Positions 1-8,238 of a stretch of 64,000 bases of DNA are shown in pieces. How positions within the stretch are numbered: the stretch's first letter is position 1; every line of letters starts with the position of its first letter. Both the position numbers and the translations under genes were made by a program. This stretch comes from Frigoribacterium sp. Leaf263 (GTDB lineage: Bacteria; Actinomycetota; Actinomycetes; Actinomycetales; Microbacteriaceae): contig NZ_LMMO01000003.1 of the NCBI RefSeq assembly GCF_001422285.1, forward strand, positions 1,007,135-1,071,134. Direction: 5' to 3'. The notes beneath the pieces were generated by a model. It saw only the letters and a list, made by a program, of their open reading frames with translations. It ran no database searches and had not been told where the DNA came from.

Positions 1-36
1 CGCGGTCTCGGGGCGCGTCTCCATCCCGGCGCTCAT
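1..36 (-). CDS. start of an ABC sugar permease (partial)
   Basis: Only the first 12 codons are in the window, reading M-S-A-G-M-E-T-R-P-E-T-A. The ATG overlaps the TGA of the upstream solute-binding protein gene as ATGA, so translation is probably coupled. In CUT1 sugar importers the gene after the binding protein is normally an inner-membrane permease, and a short polar N-terminus before the first membrane helix fits. The identity is inferred from position alone. A second in-frame ATG at 24 is possible. Confidence 0.45.
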   Translation of the reverse strand, partial: MSAGMETRPETA

Positions 37-1370
37 GCGTCGGCCTTGCGGATCGAGAGGCCCTTGTTCTTCATGACCGTGATGATGTCCTTCTCGGCCT
101 GCACCACCGCGTCGACGAGGGTTCCGCCCGAGGCCTTGCCGCGGAATCCGTCGCTGAGGATGTTGAACGACTGCTGCGTGACGGGCCACCAGCTCCAGTC
201 CTGGTTCTGGCTGGACTCCTTCGTGGCGGGCACGAACACCTCCTGGTTGTAGTTCTGGCCGCTGAAGAACTCGCTGGGCTTCTCGCGGAGGTCGCCCACG
301 ACGTCGCGCGCCGGCGACCAGCCGATGCCGCAGTACTCGATCAGCGCGTTGACGCCCTCGGGGGTCGTCGTCATCCAGACGGCGAAGTCGAGGGCCTCCT
401 TCGGGTGCTGGCTGTTGGCCAGGATCGCCGCCGTCGACCCGCCGAGGAACGACGACGCGTAGCCGCCCTCCCAGGTCGGCAGGGGCGCGGCACGCCACTT
501 GCCCGAGGCGCCGCTGACGCCCTCGATGAGGGCGTCGCCCCACGAGCCCGTCGCGACCGACGCGATCTTCCCGTCGGCCGCGGCCGAGAACCAGGCGGGC
601 GTGTACGCGCCGTAGGCGGTCGTGACGATCCCGTCGTCGATCGCCTCGTCGAAGAACGCCGCGACCTTCATCGTCGCCTCGTCGGTCATGTCGATGACCC
701 AGCCGTCGTCCTCCGCGCGGAACCACGAGGCCCCGGCCTGGGTGGCGTACGCGGCGAACGGCGACGCGTCGGCGAGCGGGAACGAGTCCATCAGCACGCC
801 CGCGCCCTTCAGCTCGGCCCCGACGGCGGCCCAGTCGTCCCAGGTGGCGGGAACGGAGGCGCCGACCCGGTCGAAGACGGCCGGCTGGTAGAACATGCCC
901 ATGGGGCCGCTGTCCTGCGGGACGGCGTAGACGCCGCCCGTGTAGCTGACCTGGTTCCAGAGGGTGGGGTCGTAGAGCTCGCGGTACCGGTCGATCCCGT
1001 AGCGCGAGAGGTCGACGACGCCGTTCGCCAGCAGGAACTCGGGCAGCGACCGCAGCTCGACCTGCGCGATGTCGGGTCCGGCGCCCGCCGCCAGCGCCGA
1101 GTACAGCTTCTGATAGCCGCCGGCGTTGCCACCCGGGATGAAGACCGTGTCGACCTGGACGCGGTCCTGGCTGCGGTTGTACAGGTCGGTCACCTGGTCG
1201 AGGCCCTTGAGCCAGGCCCAGTACTCGAGGCGGACGCGGCCGGTGGCCGGCGGGATGGTCGGCAGCGTGTTGACCGAGGTCGTGCCGGGCGTGGCGCACC
1301 CCGCGAGCAGCGCGGCGGCGCCGGCGCTCAGGCCGAAGCCGAGCAGTTGACGTCGACTGAGAGGGCTCAT
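33..1370 (-). CDS. sugar ABC transporter solute-binding lipoprotein
   Basis: Extracellular solute-binding protein family 1 (CUT1 sugar importers), 445 residues, the usual length. It should capture a sugar or oligosaccharide outside the membrane and hand it to the ABC permeases. The N-terminus has a twin-arginine pair (R6-R7), a hydrophobic stretch and a lipobox L-A-G-C with the lipidated cysteine at about 25, so it is exported, possibly by Tat, and anchored as a lipoprotein. The body has the periplasmic-binding fold pattern, including an N-terminal E-Y-W-A-W strand and a Trp-rich C-terminal lobe. It is the first visible gene of a leftward operon and overlaps the next gene by ATGA. It is divergent from a TetR gene with a palindrome between them, so TetR control is likely. 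The substrate cannot be read from sequence. Confidence 0.88.
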   Translation of the reverse strand: MSPLSRRQLLGFGLSAGAAALLAGCATPGTTSVNTLPTIPPATGRVRLEYWAWLKGLDQVTDLYNRSQDRVQVDTVFIPGGNAGGYQKLYSALAAGAGPDIAQVELRSLPEFLLANGVVDLSRYGIDRYRELYDPTLWNQVSYTGGVYAVPQDSGPMGMFYQPAVFDRVGASVPATWDDWAAVGAELKGAGVLMDSFPLADASPFAAYATQAGASWFRAEDDGWVIDMTDEATMKVAAFFDEAIDDGIVTTAYGAYTPAWFSAAADGKIASVATGSWGDALIEGVSGASGKWRAAPLPTWEGGYASSFLGGSTAAILANSQHPKEALDFAVWMTTTPEGVNALIEYCGIGWSPARDVVGDLREKPSEFFSGQNYNQEVFVPATKESSQNQDWSWWPVTQQSFNILSDGFRGKASGGTLVDAVVQAEKDIITVMKNKGLSIRKADA

Positions 1371-1417
1371 CGTGACTCACTTCATCGTGGACGGGACCCG
1401 CCGAACCTAACACAATT

Positions 1418-1433
1418 CCGAGTGCTCACTCGG
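1418..1433. promoter_or_regulatory. palindromic operator, probable TetR site
   Basis: The bases read CCGAGTG-CT-CACTCGG, two perfect 7-base arms around a 2-base centre. With flanking A/T bases the dyad extends to about 1414-1436 with one mismatch. It lies between the divergent binding-protein gene and the TetR gene, 43 bases from the TetR start. This size and symmetry suit a TetR dimer. Binding is inferred. Confidence 0.6.
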
Positions 1434-1442
1434 ATTTGACCC

Positions 1443-1457
1443 GAGGAGGTGCGGGTC
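1443..1457 (+). repeat. interspersed 15-mer, 14/15 match, intergenic
   Basis: GAGGAGGTGCGGGTC, one base (T at position 8) different from the window-wide consensus GAGGAGGCGCGGGTC. It lies between the palindromic operator and the TetR start codon. Confidence 0.6.
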
Positions 1458-1475
1458 GGCCGTAGAGTTCCCGTC

Positions 1476-2120
1476 ATGACCGCAGATCCCGCCCCCGCCG
1501 AGACCGACGCGCCCGCCGCCCCGCGCAGCGCCCGGGGACCTCGCGGCCCGTACGCGAAGTCGACGGAGCGGCGTGCGGCGATCGTCGACGCCGCCTTCGA
1601 GGTGTTCTCGACGCGGGGCTACCGCGGCGGCTCGCTCCAGGAGGTCGCCGACCGGGTCGGCGTCAGCCAGACCGGACTGCTGCACTACTTCCCGTCGAAG
1701 CGCGCCCTGCTGCGCGCCGTCCTCGAGCGCCGTGACGCGATGACGAGCGGCATCCCGCTCGACGCCGCCCCCGATCAGGACTTCCGGGAGGGGGTGCTCC
1801 GCCAGGCGCGCTACAACGAGACCGTGCCCGGGCTGATCGCCCTGTACGCCGTGCTCGCCGGCGAGGCCGCGACGGAGGACGCACCCGTGCGCGGCTATGT
1901 GGCGGCCCGGTTCGAGGGCCTCCGGGCCGAGTACGCGGAGGGGTTCCGCGATCTCGAGTCGAGAGGCCGCCTCCGGCCCGGTGTCGACCCGGCCCGGGCC
2001 GCCGCCGGTCTCGTCGCCCTGTGGGACGGCATCCAGCTGCAGTGGCTGATCGACCCGAGCAGCGTCGACGTCGAGCAGCAGCTGCGCGACCACTTCGATT
2101 CGCTGGTGCTGCCCGACTGA
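1476..2120 (+). CDS. TetR/AcrR family transcriptional regulator
   Basis: 214 residues. The N-terminal helix-turn-helix (about residues 25-70) shows the TetR pattern: R-R-A-A-I-V-D-A-A-F, then F-S-T-R-G-Y, then V-G-V-S-Q-T-G-L-L-H-Y-F. The C-terminal half is helical ligand-binding sequence typical of the family. The ATG at 1476 was chosen because the upstream GTG at 1449 has a Shine-Dalgarno only one base away. It is divergent from the sugar-binding protein gene, with a 16-base palindrome between them, so it likely represses the importer and itself. The ligand is unknown. Confidence 0.88.
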   Translation: MTADPAPAETDAPAAPRSARGPRGPYAKSTERRAAIVDAAFEVFSTRGYRGGSLQEVADRVGVSQTGLLHYFPSKRALLRAVLERRDAMTSGIPLDAAPDQDFREGVLRQARYNETVPGLIALYAVLAGEAATEDAPVRGYVAARFEGLRAEYAEGFRDLESRGRLRPGVDPARAAAGLVALWDGIQLQWLIDPSSVDVEQQLRDHFDSLVLPD

Positions 2121-2125
2121 GCCGT

Positions 2126-2140
2126 GCCGCGCCTCCTCGG
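2126..2140 (-). repeat. interspersed 15-mer, GC-ended variant
   Basis: The complement reads CCGAGGAGGCGCGGC. It matches the first 12 bases of the consensus and the usual CC flank, but ends GC instead of GGTC. It sits in the 39-base gap between the convergent TetR and DoxX genes. Confidence 0.45.
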
Positions 2141-2159
2141 CCGTCGCCGCCGGAGGCGA

Positions 2160-2612
2160 CTACTTCGAGCGCGTCAGCTGCGAGCGGAGCGCCGCGCGGT
2201 CGCGCCAGGCGCCGGTCGACCAGAGCGCGAGGAGGACGAGGAGGGGCTGGCCGATCAGGCGGACGGCCCGCTTCGTGTCGGTGTCGAGACCGAACGCGTC
2301 GGTGTGCGTGACGAGCTGCGAGATGTTGCCGGGGAAGATCGCGACGAAGAACGCGGCGACGACCCAGCCCACCGCCACGCGCTTCTTTCCGAGCACGAGG
2401 AGCGCCCCGCCGAGCGTGATCTCGACGACCCCGGACGCGAGCACGACCGCGTCGTCGTCGAAGGGCAGCCACTCGGGCACCTGCGCCTGGAAGTCGTCGC
2501 GGGCGAAGCTCAGGTGGCTGACGCCCGCGAGCACGAGGACGGCTCCGAGGGCGAGACGGCCGATCAGGCGCGGGACGGACGTGGGGCGGGGGCGCGGGGC
2601 TCGACGGGACAT
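2160..2612 (-). CDS. DoxX family membrane protein
   Basis: 150 residues with four hydrophobic segments, at about 18-32, 55-72, 75-95 and 118-135. This is the four-helix DoxX/SURF4-like layout. The L-A-L-G-A-V-L-V-L-A-G-V-S-H-L start and central G-G-A-L-L-V-L-G are typical. DoxX proteins are small inner-membrane proteins linked to redox homeostasis in mycobacteria; the precise role here is unknown. It follows the APC permease by 71 bases on the same strand and may be the last gene of that transcript. Confidence 0.75.
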   Translation of the reverse strand: MSRRAPRPRPTSVPRLIGRLALGAVLVLAGVSHLSFARDDFQAQVPEWLPFDDDAVVLASGVVEITLGGALLVLGKKRVAVGWVVAAFFVAIFPGNISQLVTHTDAFGLDTDTKRAVRLIGQPLLVLLALWSTGAWRDRAALRSQLTRSK

Positions 2613-2683
2613 CCCGTCAGTCTGCTCCTCCCCCGGCCCCCGGCCGCCCCGTGTCGCTGCACGTCCGTGCAGCGCGGCGACCG

Positions 2684-4237
2684 TCACTCGGGCAGCGCGG
2701 CCTGCCCTTCGCGCTCGTCGCCCGCGACGCCGGCCCGCAGCCCCTCGCCGCGGAAGAACGCCGGCCGCAGTCGCGCGTTGACGAGCATCACCACGACGCC
2801 GGCCACGAGGATCAGCACGCCCAGCACGAAGACCAGGCCGACGCCGCCGATCTGCGAGCCGCTGCCGTACTCCGGATCCATGCTGTCGATCAGCGTGGTG
2901 ACGAAGAGGACGGCGAGGATGATCCCGCCGACGCCCGGCGCGACGATCTGGAAGAACAGGTTGCGCGCGCCCGTCCGCCACTGGCGACGGAAGTACCAGA
3001 CGCAGGCGAAGGCCGTGAGCCCGTAGTAGAAGCAGATCATCATGCCGAGGGTCGTGATGGTGTCCCAGAGCACGTCCTCGCTGATGAACCGCATCACGGC
3101 GTAGAACACGCTCGCGACGACCGCCGAGGCGAGGGTGGCGTAGCCGGGCGTGAAGAACCGGGGCGAGACGCGGGCGAACTTCGGCGAGAGGGCTCCGTAG
3201 TGCCCCATCGCCAGCAGGGTGCGGGCGGGCGAGACGAAGGTCGACTGCAGCGAGGCCGCGGAGCTGCTGAGCACGGCGAGCGACATGAGGATCGCCAGCG
3301 GACCGAGCACGGGGCCGGCCAGGGCCGAGAAGGCGTTGCCCTGGATGTCCGGATTGCCGAGACCGACGCCGTCGGCCCCGAGACCGGCGAACGACATGGA
3401 GGCGAGCGACACGAGCAGGTAGACGAGCACGATGATGACGACCGTCAGCGTCGCTGCACGGCCCGGGGTGGTGCGCGAGCCGCTGGTCTCCTCCGACATC
3501 GTCAGCGTGACGTCCCAGCCCCAGAAGATGAAGATCGACAGCGACAGTCCCGCGGCGAAGGCCGAGAAGGTCGGCACGCTGAACGGGTTGAACCAGTCGA
3601 GGGAGATCCCCGTCGCGTCGAACGCCGATCCGCCGCCCACCCGGACGAACGCGACGACGGCGAAGCCGATCAGCACGATCAGCTGGAAGCCGACGAGCCA
3701 GTACTGGACCTTCTGCGTCGTCTGCATGTCGCGGTACGAGATGATCGTGGCCCCCGCCATGAACGCCAGACAGGTCACGACGTTGACGACCGGATCGGCG
3801 GCCAGGTCGGCCAGCGCGGGGTTGCCGAAGAGCTGACCGAGCAGCAGGTAGAAGAAGTCGACGGCGATGCCGGCCAGATTGCTCAGCACCACGATCGTGG
3901 CGACGACGAGCCCCCAGCCGGCCATCCAGCCGATCCACGGCCCGAAGGCGCGGACGCCCCAGGTGAACGACGTGCCGCTGTCGGGCATGGCGCTGTTGAG
4001 CTCGCGATAGCCGAACGCCACGAGGAGCATCGGGATGAAGCCGACGAGGAAGATCGCGGGCAGGTGCGTGCCGACCTGCGCGATGGTGGGCCCGAGGGCC
4101 CCGGTCAGCGTGTAGGCGGGCGCGATGCACGAGATGCCGATGACGACCGCGCCGATCAGGCCGACGCTGCCGGCGCTCAGACCCTTCGAGGAGATCGCCC
4201 CGTCGGCGGTCACTCCGGACTTCTTGAGGATGCTCAT
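2684..4237 (-). CDS. APC superfamily permease, probable putrescine/amine importer
   Basis: 517 residues and about twelve hydrophobic segments. The first carries G-A-V-V-I-G-I-S and is followed by P-A-Y-T-L-T-G, the amino acid-polyamine-organocation signature region. APC proteins are cation-coupled importers of amino acids or polyamines in the cytoplasmic membrane. Its ATG overlaps the TGA of the universal stress gene (ATGA). Both lie downstream of putrescine oxidase and three GABA-route enzymes on the same strand, so putrescine or GABA is the likely cargo (inference from neighbours). Amino acids remain possible. Confidence 0.8.
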   Translation of the reverse strand: MSILKKSGVTADGAISSKGLSAGSVGLIGAVVIGISCIAPAYTLTGALGPTIAQVGTHLPAIFLVGFIPMLLVAFGYRELNSAMPDSGTSFTWGVRAFGPWIGWMAGWGLVVATIVVLSNLAGIAVDFFYLLLGQLFGNPALADLAADPVVNVVTCLAFMAGATIISYRDMQTTQKVQYWLVGFQLIVLIGFAVVAFVRVGGGSAFDATGISLDWFNPFSVPTFSAFAAGLSLSIFIFWGWDVTLTMSEETSGSRTTPGRAATLTVVIIVLVYLLVSLASMSFAGLGADGVGLGNPDIQGNAFSALAGPVLGPLAILMSLAVLSSSAASLQSTFVSPARTLLAMGHYGALSPKFARVSPRFFTPGYATLASAVVASVFYAVMRFISEDVLWDTITTLGMMICFYYGLTAFACVWYFRRQWRTGARNLFFQIVAPGVGGIILAVLFVTTLIDSMDPEYGSGSQIGGVGLVFVLGVLILVAGVVVMLVNARLRPAFFRGEGLRAGVAGDEREGQAALPE

Positions 4238-5178
4238 GGGGTGGTCCCTTCGTGCACGACCCCGTCGGATCCGGGGTCGGGTCGGGTGCTGCGGGGATCG
4301 TGGTCACGAGGAACCACCACGAGGGGGACGGGCACGCCGCGCACGATCTTCGCGGCGACGCTCCCGAGGAACAGCCGGTGGGGCTGCGCCAGACGACTCG
4401 ACCCGACGAAGACGAGCTCGTCGGCGGTCCAGGTCAGATCGCGGATCGCGTCGCCGATGCGCGGGCCCGCGGCGATCTCGACGGTGACGTCGACGCGATC
4501 GGGCACGGTGCGGAGTGCCACGTCGCGGAGCCCCTCGGCGTGCTCGCGGGCGACGGCGTGCCGGTCGTCGGCGCGATCACGGGTGTCGACCGAACCGGTG
4601 CCGTCGGCGACGTCGAGGGGGACGAGCGACACGAGTCGGAGCGGGAGCCGCGCGGCCGAGGCCACGGCGATGGCCGAGTCGACGACCGCCCGGGCGCCGG
4701 CGCGCGTGCCGACGGCGGCCGTGATCGTCCCGAAGCGGTGCACCCCGCGGCCGGCGAGACCCGCCGGGGCGATGGCCACGGGCACCGGCGCCGAGTGCAC
4801 GAGCACCCCGCCGACGCTGCCGAGGTGCAGACGGCCGAAGGCGCCCTCCTTGCCGGCGCCGATGACGATGGCGTCGGCGCCGAGATCCCCGGCAGCCGTC
4901 ACGAGACCCTCGGCGAAGGTCTCGGCCCGGACGACGTGCGCGGTCGACGCGACGGACTCCGGGAGCCCGGCCCGCGCCTCCTTCAGCCACCCCTCGGCGA
5001 GATCGTCGAGATGTCGCTCGTACGACGGACCGACGGGCACGAGGGAGGCGCGCCCCTCGTCGTGCAGGACGAGCACGAGATCGAGACGCAGACCGAGCGT
5101 CGCCGCGAGGGCGGCGCCGAGGGCCAGGGCGTCTCGCCCGGCGGGGGTGTCGAGGTAGCCGACGATGACGGATCTCAC
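4234..5178 (-). CDS. tandem-domain universal stress protein (UspA family)
   Basis: 314 residues with two Usp domains, about 1-140 and 155-290. Each begins with a hydrophobic beta strand; the first is S-V-I-V-G-Y-L-D-T-P. Each ends with a G-x2-G-x9-G(S/T)-type nucleotide loop: V-I-G-A-G-K-E-G-A-F-G-R-L-H-L-G-S-V in domain 1, V-G-S-S-R-L-A-Q-P-H-R-L-F-L-G-S-V-A in domain 2. The family binds ATP and modulates stress survival. The start is GTG at 5178, 106 bases after the putrescine oxidase stop. The ATGA overlap with the amine permease suggests that it regulates or accompanies the transporter. Confidence 0.85.
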   Translation of the reverse strand: MRSVIVGYLDTPAGRDALALGAALAATLGLRLDLVLVLHDEGRASLVPVGPSYERHLDDLAEGWLKEARAGLPESVASTAHVVRAETFAEGLVTAAGDLGADAIVIGAGKEGAFGRLHLGSVGGVLVHSAPVPVAIAPAGLAGRGVHRFGTITAAVGTRAGARAVVDSAIAVASAARLPLRLVSLVPLDVADGTGSVDTRDRADDRHAVAREHAEGLRDVALRTVPDRVDVTVEIAAGPRIGDAIRDLTWTADELVFVGSSRLAQPHRLFLGSVAAKIVRGVPVPLVVVPRDHDPRSTRPDPGSDGVVHEGTTP

Positions 5179-5223
5179 GGGGTGGCGCCTTCCGGATCGG
5201 GTGGGACGGGGCGGTGCGCGAGC

Positions 5224-5256
5224 GGGTGCGGGCGGGGTGCGGGCGGGGTGCGGGGC
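5224..5256 (+). repeat. G-rich 11-base tandem repeat in the usp leader
   Basis: Three consecutive copies of GGGTGCGGGCG, the last slightly degenerate, lie in the 106-base gap between putrescine oxidase and the universal stress gene. The G-runs are on the plus strand, which is the template here, so the leader RNA would be C-rich. Function unknown. Confidence 0.5.
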
Positions 5257-5284
5257 GGAGCGGGTGGTGCGGACCGCGGCGCGG

Positions 5285-6646
5285 TCAGGCCCGGTGGTCG
5301 GCGACGATCTCGGCCGCGACGTCGTGGCCGACGCGGATGGCCCCGTCGACGTGCTGGAACCCCTCCGCCGCGATGTCGCTCGACGAGAAGCGGATCGGGC
5401 CGACGGGCACGCGCTGGTCGTGCCCCCAGCGCGAGAGCCCGCCGAGGTCGAAGCTCGTGGCGTAGGCGCCGCCGGTCCACTCCTCGGAGACCCAGTCGCT
5501 CTCGTAGTAGACGGCCGGAGAGAGGGCCTCCTCGCCGTAGTACGACGCCAGCGACCCGAGGATCTCGTGGCGTCGCTCGTCGGCCGGCAGGGCCAGCAGA
5601 CGGTCGGCCTTCTCGTCGCTGACGAACCCCACGAGGGTGCCGCGCGGGTCGTCGTGGTTCGAGTTGTCGTACGCCTCGTGCACCACCTGATAGGGGCTGA
5701 ACGCGGTGCCCGACAGACCCGACTCGCGCCAGAACGGCGTCTCGTAGACCGCGTGCACCTTGATGACGAGACCGAGCGAGACGTGCTGGTGCCACTGCAG
5801 TCGCTTCGCCGGCAGGGCGGGGACGTAGTCGATCCGCGAGTACAGGTTCGGCGGCACCGCGACGACGGCGTAGCGGGCCTCGACGCGCAGCGAGGGGGTG
5901 GTGGCGACGACGCCGGCGTCGGACCACTCGAGCCGGTCGACGGGCTGCCCGAGACGGACGTCGCCTCCGAGGGACGCGGCCAGCGCGAGGGGCACGCCCT
6001 GGAGCCCGCCGACGACCCGCTTGTCGAGGATGAAGTCGGCGTCGACGAGGTTGCTGAAGCTTCCGGCGCTCGAGGCCATCTGGAGGGCCTGCAGCAGGGA
6101 GAACGCGTGGGCGGGCTTCGTGAGCATCGCGTCGGCGATGAACAGCGCGATGTTGTCGCGCGCCTCGACGTCGTCGGTCTGCTGCTCGAGCCAGCCGGCG
6201 AACGACACGTGGTCGTACTCGTGGGCCCGGGGATGCGACCACGGCGCCGCGACGTCGATCTCGGCGACGAGGGCGTCCATCACCTCGATGAGGCGCTCGA
6301 TCTCGGACTGCGTGACGTCGGAGGCTGGGAAGATGTCGCCCGTGAAGCGCGAGGCCGTCCCGTCGGGTGAGACGTAGACGCTATCGCCGTCGCGCCAGCG
6401 CGAGTAGGTGGGGAGCCCGAGGTCGTCGAGGGTGGCGATGAGCGCCGTCTGGTCGGGAGAGACCCACTGCCCGCCGAGCTCGAGCATCGCCCCGTCGATC
6501 GTCTCCGTCCGGAGGCGTCCGCCGACGCGATCGCGGGCCTCGAGCACCGTGACGGTCAGGCCGGCGGCGCGGAGGTCGGTGGCGGCGGTGAGCCCGGAGG
6601 CTCCGGCGCCGATGACGACGACGTCGCTGATGAGGGTCTCGGTCAT
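5285..6646 (-). CDS. puo: putrescine oxidase (flavin amine oxidase)
   Basis: 453 residues. It oxidises putrescine with O2 to 4-aminobutanal (1-pyrroline), NH3 and H2O2. The N-terminal FAD motif reads V-V-V-I-G-A-G-A-S-G-L-T-A-A, followed by E-A-R-D-R-V-G-G-R. The stretches M-L-E-L-G-G-Q-W-V-S-P-D-Q-T, L-T-K-P-A-H-A-F-S, L-G-L-V-I-K-V-H-A-V-Y and F-V-S-D-E-K-A-D closely resemble the Kocuria/Rhodococcus putrescine oxidases as I remember them. The C-terminal E-G-F-Q-H-V-D-G-A-I-R-V-G closes the FAD site. It sits between two aldehyde dehydrogenases and an amine permease, which supports this substrate over tyramine or other monoamines. Confidence 0.88.
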   Translation of the reverse strand: MTETLISDVVVIGAGASGLTAATDLRAAGLTVTVLEARDRVGGRLRTETIDGAMLELGGQWVSPDQTALIATLDDLGLPTYSRWRDGDSVYVSPDGTASRFTGDIFPASDVTQSEIERLIEVMDALVAEIDVAAPWSHPRAHEYDHVSFAGWLEQQTDDVEARDNIALFIADAMLTKPAHAFSLLQALQMASSAGSFSNLVDADFILDKRVVGGLQGVPLALAASLGGDVRLGQPVDRLEWSDAGVVATTPSLRVEARYAVVAVPPNLYSRIDYVPALPAKRLQWHQHVSLGLVIKVHAVYETPFWRESGLSGTAFSPYQVVHEAYDNSNHDDPRGTLVGFVSDEKADRLLALPADERRHEILGSLASYYGEEALSPAVYYESDWVSEEWTGGAYATSFDLGGLSRWGHDQRVPVGPIRFSSSDIAAEGFQHVDGAIRVGHDVAAEIVADHRA

Positions 6647-6725
6647 GATGCGTGCTCCGTCGGTGGTGGTGTGGTCGGTGGGCGTGGTCGGGGAACGGGC
6701 GGCGGGTGGGGCGCGTCGGTGCGCG

Positions 6726-8165
6726 TCAGACCCGGCGGGGCGAGGCGTGCGCGCTCATCACGTGCTTCACCCGCGTGTAGTCGTCGACGCCGTGGGCGCT
6801 GAGGTCCTTCCCGTAGCCCGAGCGCTTGAACCCGCCGTGGGGCATCTCGGCCGCCAGCGGGATGTGCGTGTTGATCCAGACGCAGCCGAAGTCGAGGTCG
6901 CGGGCGAAGCGCTCGGCCGTGGTGTGGCTGTCGGTCCACACGCTCGAGGCGAGAGCGTAGGGCACGCCGTTGGCGAGCTCGAGCGCCTCGTCGGCGGTGC
7001 GGAACGACTGCACCGTGACGACGGGGCCGAAGACCTCGCTCTGCACGACGTCGTCGTCCTGGCGGACCCCGGTCACGACGGTCGGCGCGAAGAAGAGACC
7101 GGCGTCGCCCACGCGGACGCCGCCCGTCGCGACGGTGGCGTGAGCGGGCAGCGCGTCGATGACGCCGCTGACCGCGGCGAAGTGCCGCGCGTTGTTCAGC
7201 GGCCCGTACGAGGCGTCGTCGCCCGCGTCGGGGCCCGTCGTCGTCGCCTCGGCGGCGCGGACGAGCGCCTCGACGAGGGCGTCGTGCAGGGATTCGTGGA
7301 CGATGACCCGGGTGACGGCCGTGCAGTCCTGACCCGCGTTGAAGAACGCCGCCTCGGCGAGCGCCGGGCCGACGACGTCGACGTCCACGTCGTCGAAGAC
7401 GACCGCCGGGGCCTTGCCGCCGAGCTCGAGGTGCACGCGGGCGACCCGGTTCGCGGCCGAGGACGCCACGGCGACGCCGGCCCGGACCGAACCGGTGATC
7501 GCGACGAGACCCGGGACGGGGTGCTCCACGAGGGTGCGGCCGGTCGACGCGTCGCCCAGGACGACGTTGAGGACGCCGTCGGGCAGGATCCCCCGGGTCA
7601 GGCGAGCGAGCACGAGGGTCGACTCGGGTGTCGTGTCGCTCGGCTTCAGCACGATGGTGTTCCCGGCAGCGAGCGCCGGGCCGATCTTCCAGAGGGCCAT
7701 CATCAGCGGGTAGTTCCAGGGCGTGACCTGGGCGACGACGCCGATGGGCTCCCGTCGCACGGTCGAGGTCAGACCGTCGAGGTACTCCCCCGACGCGATC
7801 CCGTCGAGCCGGCGGGCCGCGCCGGCGAAGAACCGGAGCTGGTCGGCCCCGACGGCGACCTCCTCGGCGGCGATGATCGCCTTGGGCTGGCCCGTGTTGC
7901 GGTGCTGGGCGTCGACGAGCTCGTCGCTGTGCTGCTCGAGCGCGTCGGCCAGGGCGAGCAGAGCCGCCTGGCGGACGGACGGCGTGCTGCGCCCCCAGCC
8001 CGCGAAGGCCCGTCGGGCCGCGTCGACGGCCCGGTCGACGTCGACGCCGTCGGAGATCGGCGAGACGGCGACGATCTCGTCGGTGACGGGTGAGACGAGA
8101 TCGAGGGTCTCGACGCCGTGGGCGTCGACGAGCTCTCCGTCGATGAAGTTCTGCAGCGTCGGCAT
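6726..8165 (-). CDS. gamma-aminobutyraldehyde dehydrogenase
   Basis: NAD-dependent aldehyde dehydrogenase of 479 residues, full length. The P-W-N-Y-P-L nucleotide-binding stretch, the general base in H-L-E-L-G-G-K-A-P and the catalytic cysteine in N-A-G-Q-D-C-T-A are all present. The D-C variant of the cysteine loop is common in aminobutyraldehyde and betaine aldehyde dehydrogenases (PatD/Prr type). Located 79 bases upstream of putrescine oxidase on the same strand, it would convert the oxidase product 4-aminobutanal to GABA. The substrate is assigned from context and the cysteine loop. Confidence 0.82.
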   Translation of the reverse strand: MPTLQNFIDGELVDAHGVETLDLVSPVTDEIVAVSPISDGVDVDRAVDAARRAFAGWGRSTPSVRQAALLALADALEQHSDELVDAQHRNTGQPKAIIAAEEVAVGADQLRFFAGAARRLDGIASGEYLDGLTSTVRREPIGVVAQVTPWNYPLMMALWKIGPALAAGNTIVLKPSDTTPESTLVLARLTRGILPDGVLNVVLGDASTGRTLVEHPVPGLVAITGSVRAGVAVASSAANRVARVHLELGGKAPAVVFDDVDVDVVGPALAEAAFFNAGQDCTAVTRVIVHESLHDALVEALVRAAEATTTGPDAGDDASYGPLNNARHFAAVSGVIDALPAHATVATGGVRVGDAGLFFAPTVVTGVRQDDDVVQSEVFGPVVTVQSFRTADEALELANGVPYALASSVWTDSHTTAERFARDLDFGCVWINTHIPLAAEMPHGGFKRSGYGKDLSAHGVDDYTRVKHVMSAHASPRRV

Positions 8166-8238
8166 GGTGTCCTCTCGGGGTGGAGCGGCGGGCGGGTCGG
8201 CGGGGCGGGTCGGGTTCGCGGGCGTGCGCAGCCCGCTC

